From: Thermothielavioides terrestris NRRL 8126
Taxonomy: Eukaryota; Ascomycota; Sordariomycetes; Sordariales; Chaetomiaceae
Direction: 5' to 3'
Length of the DNA stretch: 64,000 bases
Assembly (NCBI RefSeq): GCF_000226115.1
Contig: NC_016461.1
Span: 558,001 to 622,000 of the forward strand
Every line of letters begins with the position of its first letter. Within the stretch, counting starts at the first letter, position 1. The notes under the pieces were generated by a model. It saw nothing but the letters and a program-made list of their open reading frames with translations, was not told the DNA's origin and ran no database searches. This document shows positions 58,953-64,000 of the stretch, one piece after another. A program made the position numbers and the translations under genes.

Positions 58953-60758
58953 CCGCTGCTGCGCACGCCGACGCTGGTGCTGGGCGACTTCCTGGCGCGG
59001 GCGCTGACGCGGGCGTCCGGGGGCGGCAGGTTCCGCATCCTCGAGGTGGGCGCCGGCACGGGCGGCACCACGCGCCACATTGTCGGCCGGCTGCGCAGCC
59101 TGGGCATCCCGTTCGAGTACACCTTCTCGGACCTGTCCGCGTCGCTGGTGGGCGCGGCCCGGCGGCAGTTCAGGGACCGGGGGGCCGACAACGGGACCAT
59201 GGTCTTCCGCGTGCTGGACGTCGAGCAGCCGCCGGCGCCCGAGGACACGGCGGCGTACCACGTCGTGCTGGCCACCAACTGCATCCACGCGACGCGCAAC
59301 CTGGCCGTGTCGCTGCGGAACCTGCGGCGCATGCTGCGCGACGACGGCGCGCTGGCGCTGATCGAGATCACGCAGAACATGTTCTGGCTCGACGTGGTCG
59401 TCGGACTGCTGGAGGGCTGGTGGCTCTTCGAGGACGGCCGCGAGCACGCGCTGGTCGACGAGAGGCACTGGGCGCGCGTCATGAAGGCCGCCGGCTTCGC
59501 GGCCGTCGAGTGGAGCGACGGCGAGTCGCCCGAGTCCAAGACGGTCAGGGTCATTGGCGCGTTTCCGACCGCCGCGGAAGCGACGAGCAACAGCAGCGAC
59601 GCAGTGACCACGTCCACCCATGGTGGCGGCATGGTGGTTGGCAGCACCTCACGGACGGAGAAACCTACGAGCAGCGACAAGGCCGTGGTGGAGACGGTCG
59701 TGTACACGACGGTGGGCGGCCAGGACATCCACGCCGATGTGTACTGGCCCGTGGGCCCCGGCTCCGACCTCCCCGACCCCTCGACCAGTAGCAGCCCGCA
59801 GCGAGCCAAACCCATCGCCCTCATGATCCACGGCGGCAGCCACATCATCTTCTCGCGCAAGGACATCCGCCCCGCCCAGACCCGCCTCCTCCTCGCCAAG
59901 GGCTTCGTCCCCGTCAGCATCGACCACCGGCTCTGCCCGGAGGTGCCGCTCGCCGAGGGCGCCATGGTGGACGTGTGCACGGCGCTCGCCTGGGCGCGCG
60001 AGACCCTGCCCGGCCTCCACACCCCTTCCCGCCCGGCCGGCCTCGAGATCGACGGGACCCGCGTGGTCGTCGTCGGCTGGTCCTCGGGCGGCCAGCTCGC
60101 GCTGTCGCTCAACTGGACCGCGCCGGCGCGGGGGCTCGCGCCGCCGGCGGCGGTGCTGGCCTTCTACGCGCCGACCGACTACGAGGACCTGTGGTGGCGG
60201 GCGCCGATCCAGCCGGACGGCGCGCGCGACACGGGCCAGGAGTACGACGTGCTCGAGGCGGTGCAGGACGCGCCGCTGACCAACTACGGCGTGGTGGGCG
60301 CGTGGGAGCCGCTGTCGGACCCGCGCATCCTGACGGACCCGCGCTGCCGCATCGTGCTGCACATCAACTGGAAGGCGCAGACCCTGCCGGTCATCGTCAA
60401 CGGGTTGCCGAGCCGCGCCAAGGCCGACGCCGACGCCGACGCCCACCCCGGGACGGACTGGAACGCGGCGCCGCAGCCGCCGCTGGAGCGCGTCCGCGCC
60501 GTCAGCCCCCGCGCGCACATCACGCGCGGCACGTACGCCCCCGTGCCGACCTTCCTCGTCCACGGCACCGCCGACGACCTGATCCCCTGGCAGCAGAGCC
60601 GCGGCACGTACGACGCGCTGGTGGCCCGCGGCGTGCCGGCCGGCCTGGCCCTGGTCGAGGGGGCGCCGCACATCTGCGACTTGAGCAGCAATCCCGAGTC
60701 CGAGGGATGGAAGGCCGCGCTGAGGGGGTACGACTTTATCAGTAGTTATGTGCTCTAG
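58953..60758 (+). pseudogene. 5'-truncated non-reducing polyketide synthase: C-methyltransferase plus thioesterase only
   Basis: The frame is open from after a TAG at 58950 to the TAG at 60756-60758 (about 600 codons). Numbering residues from 58977, the C-methyltransferase has its SAM-binding motif ILEVGAGTGGTT (21-32) and runs to ERHWARVMKAAGF. A linker follows, then an alpha/beta-hydrolase thioesterase with HGGSH, nucleophile GWSSG (Ser369), Asp near 533 and His565 (APHICDL). This CMeT-TE order is that of fungal SAT-KS-AT-PT-ACP-CMeT-TE synthases of the dimethylorsellinate type, which release methylated aromatic polyketides. Everything before the methyltransferase core is gone: stops at 58941 and 58950 close the frame. 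The first in-frame ATG (59199) lies inside the methyltransferase. The retained frame has no stops and all visible catalytic residues, so loss is recent or the piece is kept. Confidence 0.85.
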
Positions 60759-60922
60759 CGGGGTGGGCGGGCTGCACTGGATGAGATGAGCCGATGGCTT
60801 GGGAGTTGAGGCAGTTGCCGTCCCAGGGAAGTTTGGATGTCGTACTCCGTCTATTGATCGCATGAAGGGGACTACATAGTGGAATTATGTGAGCGCTTTC
60901 CTAGAAGGTACAGACATATGCG

Positions 60923-61330
60923 CGTAAGCCAGCGAAGCAGATCATCGCCATCGACATCGTAGACCGGCAGCTGGCACTGGCCGAGGAGCTCGGGGCCACG
61001 TACACAGTCGACTCGGCCACGATCCAGGGCAGTGTCGTTGACGAGATCGAGAGGTTGGCGGACGGCAGGGGGCAGAGTTTGTTGTTAACACGACCAGAAT
61101 GGCGGTTGTCGTAGAGACGATACTCAACTGTTTGGCGTACGGGGGCACGGCGGCCGCAATCAGGGCACTGCCGAGAGATGCCAAAGTTATCATCGGCGTC
61201 GGAGCCTTCTTGCGGGCAGGGAGTCTTGGGTGTCCGTCACGGCGGGGGACTCGCAGCTGCCGGAGGTCTGCTTCCTGCAAGCGTGTAACATCCTGCACTA
61301 TAGGCTCCCGCTCAACGCTTTGGTGCTCTC
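60923..61330 (+). pseudogene. Alcohol dehydrogenase (zinc-type, MDR family) fragment with frameshifts
   Basis: Three adjoining frames together read like the NAD-binding half of a medium-chain dehydrogenase. They are KQIIAIDIVDRQLALAEELG then SVVDEIERLADGRG (60926-61070), then VNTTRMAVVVETILNCLAYG with AKVIIGVGAFL (about 61090-61212), then SWVSVTAGDSQLPEVCF (about 61220-61275). Frame changes near 61070-61090 and 61205-61225 are needed. The catalytic N-terminal half and the Rossmann glycine motif are missing upstream. It lies 165 bp after the truncated polyketide synthase, on the same strand, suggesting both are leftovers of one secondary-metabolite cluster. Non-functional. Confidence 0.75.
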
Positions 61331-61926
61331 TGTCTGGATAGACGAGTCGAAACGAATAGACAGGCTCAACAGCCTTGAAAGTAAGGAAAAGAAGTGCTTG
61401 ATTGCTTTCTGCGGTTCTTGTCCCTAGAAATCTTCCTTAGGTGAGCTCTGGGCTCATACTTATCAACAACAGGGGTCAGGCCCAAATGAAACATGTGCAA
61501 GCTGGAGGCTTCTCGGAAGCCCGAGCGGTTGAAACTTCAAGCCTCATGATGCGCACCCCACAAATAGGGAAAGACCGCTGATGGCAGCGGCATTCAGCTG
61601 CCGAAAATGGGGGAGTTATCGCTGAGGAACAGTGGCAGATTGTCTTGAATTGATACCTACCTGGTAGGTTGAGGTGGTTGGTGGGTGGTGGGATGGCTCC
61701 CCTGGCGGCCTGGGCCCAGCCGGGAAGCGCTTGAACTACCCATTGGCCCACTGCTCCTTCCCACACCGCCCAGCTACCGATAAGATCTTGGCAGCTGCGG
61801 TGGGGCTCCACTGTTCTTATCAAGCGACGACTCCCAAAATTTATCCTCGGATTCGGTTGATTCAGTTGATTCTACGACGAGGACTGAGAGCGTTTGGACA
61901 GCGCGCAATTGCCCAATCCACTCGCC
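61331..61926. promoter_or_regulatory. Intergenic region with the ROK1 promoter
   Basis: About 600 bp with no recognised gene. The right part should hold the ROK1 promoter and 5' UTR. The sequence ACTCGCCATGG surrounds the ROK1 start codon, a good fungal context. No clear TATA box. Confidence 0.5.
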
Positions 61927-64000
61927 ATGGATATCCTCAAGGTGCTCTCGCGCGGCATTAAGTCAAATCCGAAAAGCAGGGCCCAGGGCGCAGCGGCGAC
62001 AGCGCAGCTCCCCTCGGCTGGCGCCCTCCCCCACCCACAGCTCTTCCACGACCCGGTCAGCACCAGCTCGCGAGGGAAGAAAAGAAAGAGGAGAGGGGAT
62101 GCGCAGGGTGATGAGACGGAGCACCAGGATGACGACGAAGACCTCAGCGATGTCGATTACTTTGCCCCGAAGAAGCCCGCCGCCGAGTCTGCGCCGGCAG
62201 CTGCCGAGGAGGACCCGGCCCCGAAGAAGCGCAAGATCAAGCTGCTTGACGAAGACGAGTGCCGCCAGATTCTGCGCTCGCACCGCATGAAGTTTACCGT
62301 TCTCTCGGGGCTGCGCCAGACAGAGGCTGCGGAAGGGCCGGACTCGAAGAAAGACAAAAAGCAGCAGCAGCAACAGAAGAAGAAGGACAAGGACAAGAAG
62401 AGCAAGGAGGAAGACACCAAAAAGGACGACCAGCACAAAAAGCAGATCTTCCCGCAGCCGCTCACCTCCTTCGCCGAGCTGCGCACCACGTACGACATCG
62501 CCCCGCAGCTGGCCGCCAACATCGCTGCGCAGGGCTTCCGCGTGCCGACCGAGGTGCAGATGGGCAGCCTGCCGCTGCTGCTGCGGCCCGCGACCGCGCT
62601 GAAGAAGGCCAGTAGCGCTGCCGTGGACGTCGTCGGCAGCAGCGGCGCCGACTTTCTCGCTGTCGCGCCCACCGGCAGCGGCAAGACCATCTCGTTCCTC
62701 ATTCCGGCCATTGACGGCGCGCTGCGGCGGCGGGCGGATGAAGGGCGCAGCAGGGACGAGCACGTGCTGCAGGCCGTGGTGGTGGCGCCGACGAGGGAGC
62801 TGGCCAGCCAGATCGTCAATGAGGGGCGGAAGCTGGCGTTTGGGACCGGGGTCAGGGTGGTGTTAATGAAGAGGAGCTTGAGGCTGGTGGCGGAGGAGCT
62901 GAAGGGTGGGGAGGAGAGCAAGGGAGAAAAGGAGGAGGAGAGCAGTGGTGGGGAGGAGGGCAGTGAGGATGAGGAGGAAAGCGGGGAGGAGTCGGAAGAA
63001 GAGAAGACAGGCAAGGACAAGGAAGGAGCCTTGAAGCCGCCGGCGAGGGTGGATATTCTGGTGACAACGCCCAAGACTTTGCTCAATTTTCTGTCTGGCG
63101 GCAAGTCCGGGGCACGCAAGGTCCTCCCAACCGTCAGATCGCTCATTCTCGACGAGGCCGACGTCCTCCTGGATCCCATCTTCCGCAAGCAGACCATGGG
63201 CATCTGGCGCGCCTGCACGCACCCGGACGTCGCGCTAACCTGCTGGTCCGCCACCATGGCGTCCAACATCGAGGCCCTCGTCACCAAGCAGCTCGAGAAG
63301 CGGTCCAAGCGGCCGGACAGCAGCCCCCGCCCGCTCATCCGCCTCGTCGTCGGCCTCAAAGACACGGCGGTCCCCAACGTCACCCACAAGCTGATCTACA
63401 CGGCCACGGAAGCCGGCAAGCTGCTGGCCCTGCGCCAGCTCCTGCACCCGGTCTCGTCGGCCGACTCGGGCCCGCCGCTGCGGCCGCCGTTCCTGGTCTT
63501 CACGCAGACCATCGAGCGCGCGCAGGCGCTGCACGACGAGCTCAAGTACGACATCCCGCTCGAGGCGGGCGGGCCGGCGCGCGTGGCCGTGCTGCACTCG
63601 TCGCTGCCGGACGCCGCGCGCGCCCGCATCGTCGCCCGCTTCCGCGCGGGGGACGTCTGGGTGCTCGTCACCACCGACGTGCTCGCGCGCGGCGTCGACT
63701 TCGCCGGCGTCAACGGCGTCGTCAACTACGACGTGCCCACCTCCGCCGCCGCCTACGTCCACCGCGCCGGCCGCACCGGCCGCGCCGGCAGGCACGGCGG
63801 CGTCGCCGTCACCTTCTACACCAAGGACGACATCCCGTTCGTCAAGAGCGTCGCGAACGTCATCGCGGCCAGCGAGCGGCAGGCCGGGAAAGCGGCCGGC
63901 CAGGGCCAGGGGCAGGAGGGGACCGCGGCGGTGCCGAAGTGGCTGCTGGATGCGCTGCCCAAGGTGGCCAAGGAGGATAAGCGGAGGCTGAAGGTGCGCG
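61927..64000 (+). CDS. ROK1: ATP-dependent RNA helicase ROK1 (DEAD-box), 3' end beyond window
   Basis: An uninterrupted frame of 691 codons from the ATG at 61927 to the window edge; the stop is outside. N-terminus MDILKVLSRGIK is typical of Rok1/DDX52, followed by a charged Lys-rich region and a Q-motif-like GFRVPTEVQ. Helicase motifs in order: APTGSGKT (247-254), PTRELA, VTTPKTLL, DEAD (409-412), SAT (441-443), LVFTQT, VLVTTDVLARGVDF and HRAGRTGRAG (612 onward). An unusual 45-residue Glu/Ser/Lys-rich insertion (about 326-370) separates motif Ia from Ib. In yeast, Rok1 acts in the nucleolus in 18S rRNA processing and release of snR30 from pre-ribosomes. No introns are visible. The gene is truncated only by the window. 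Confidence 0.95.
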   Translation, partial: MDILKVLSRGIKSNPKSRAQGAAATAQLPSAGALPHPQLFHDPVSTSSRGKKRKRRGDAQGDETEHQDDDEDLSDVDYFAPKKPAAESAPAAAEEDPAPKKRKIKLLDEDECRQILRSHRMKFTVLSGLRQTEAAEGPDSKKDKKQQQQQKKKDKDKKSKEEDTKKDDQHKKQIFPQPLTSFAELRTTYDIAPQLAANIAAQGFRVPTEVQMGSLPLLLRPATALKKASSAAVDVVGSSGADFLAVAPTGSGKTISFLIPAIDGALRRRADEGRSRDEHVLQAVVVAPTRELASQIVNEGRKLAFGTGVRVVLMKRSLRLVAEELKGGEESKGEKEEESSGGEEGSEDEEESGEESEEEKTGKDKEGALKPPARVDILVTTPKTLLNFLSGGKSGARKVLPTVRSLILDEADVLLDPIFRKQTMGIWRACTHPDVALTCWSATMASNIEALVTKQLEKRSKRPDSSPRPLIRLVVGLKDTAVPNVTHKLIYTATEAGKLLALRQLLHPVSSADSGPPLRPPFLVFTQTIERAQALHDELKYDIPLEAGGPARVAVLHSSLPDAARARIVARFRAGDVWVLVTTDVLARGVDFAGVNGVVNYDVPTSAAAYVHRAGRTGRAGRHGGVAVTFYTKDDIPFVKSVANVIAASERQAGKAAGQGQGQEGTAAVPKWLLDALPKVAKEDKRRLKVR

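Noticed and set aside
59649..60863. 404-codon minus-strand frame across the polyketide synthase relic
   Set aside because: Shadow frame; rich in Arg, Val, Gly and Asp with no recognisable motif.

Overview
This window is nuclear DNA from a filamentous ascomycete (Pezizomycotina). A Sordariomycete of the Sordariales type is the best guess. The evidence is short introns with fungal splice and branch sites, GC-rich housekeeping genes with fungal orthologues, and sharp alternation between GC-rich gene islands and AT-rich blocks. The AT-rich blocks are retrotransposons ruined by C-to-T/G-to-A transitions, as expected from repeat-induced point mutation (RIP).

Layout. 1-13.4 kb: RIP-degraded transposons, all on the minus strand: a Ty3/gypsy element running off the left edge, a Tad-like LINE cut off inside its reverse transcriptase, and a probable Ty1/copia gag-protease piece. 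13.9-19.7 kb: an ordinary gene island with NOP7/pescadillo (minus), PIG-U/CDC91 (plus, two introns, sharing a 394-bp divergent promoter with NOP7) and an unrecognised acidic/basic, probably nuclear protein (plus, one intron). 19.7-21.9 kb: GC-rich, no recognised gene. 21.9-22.3 kb: a 392-bp MITE. 22.95-44.13 kb: two copies of one 10.6-kb chromodomain-bearing Ty3 element, the second inserted into the first in inverted orientation, each with 249-bp LTRs and 5-bp target duplications. 44.1-52.3 kb: a GC-rich stretch without a recognised gene, holding a second, well-preserved copy of the MITE. 52.3-57.1 kb: SAM37 (mitochondrial outer membrane sorting) and mitochondrial isoleucyl-tRNA synthetase, both plus strand. 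58.9-61.3 kb: relics of secondary metabolism, a 5'-truncated non-reducing polyketide synthase (methyltransferase plus thioesterase only) and a frameshifted alcohol dehydrogenase fragment. 61.9-64.0 kb: ROK1, a DEAD-box ribosome-biogenesis helicase, running off the right edge.

Functional themes. NOP7 and ROK1 both act in ribosome biogenesis, SAM37 and the isoleucyl-tRNA synthetase both act in mitochondria, and PIG-U attaches GPI anchors in the ER. They look like independent housekeeping genes rather than a cluster. The most unusual object is the 10.6-kb Ty3 element. Between integrase and 3' LTR it carries about 3 kb of additional coding sequence: a sense frame of about 730 codons and a short antisense frame of about 160 codons, transcribed divergently. 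Both are recognisable in both copies and neither matches a family I know. All coordinates inside RIP-degraded elements are approximate, except LTR ends and target duplications, which were read base by base.
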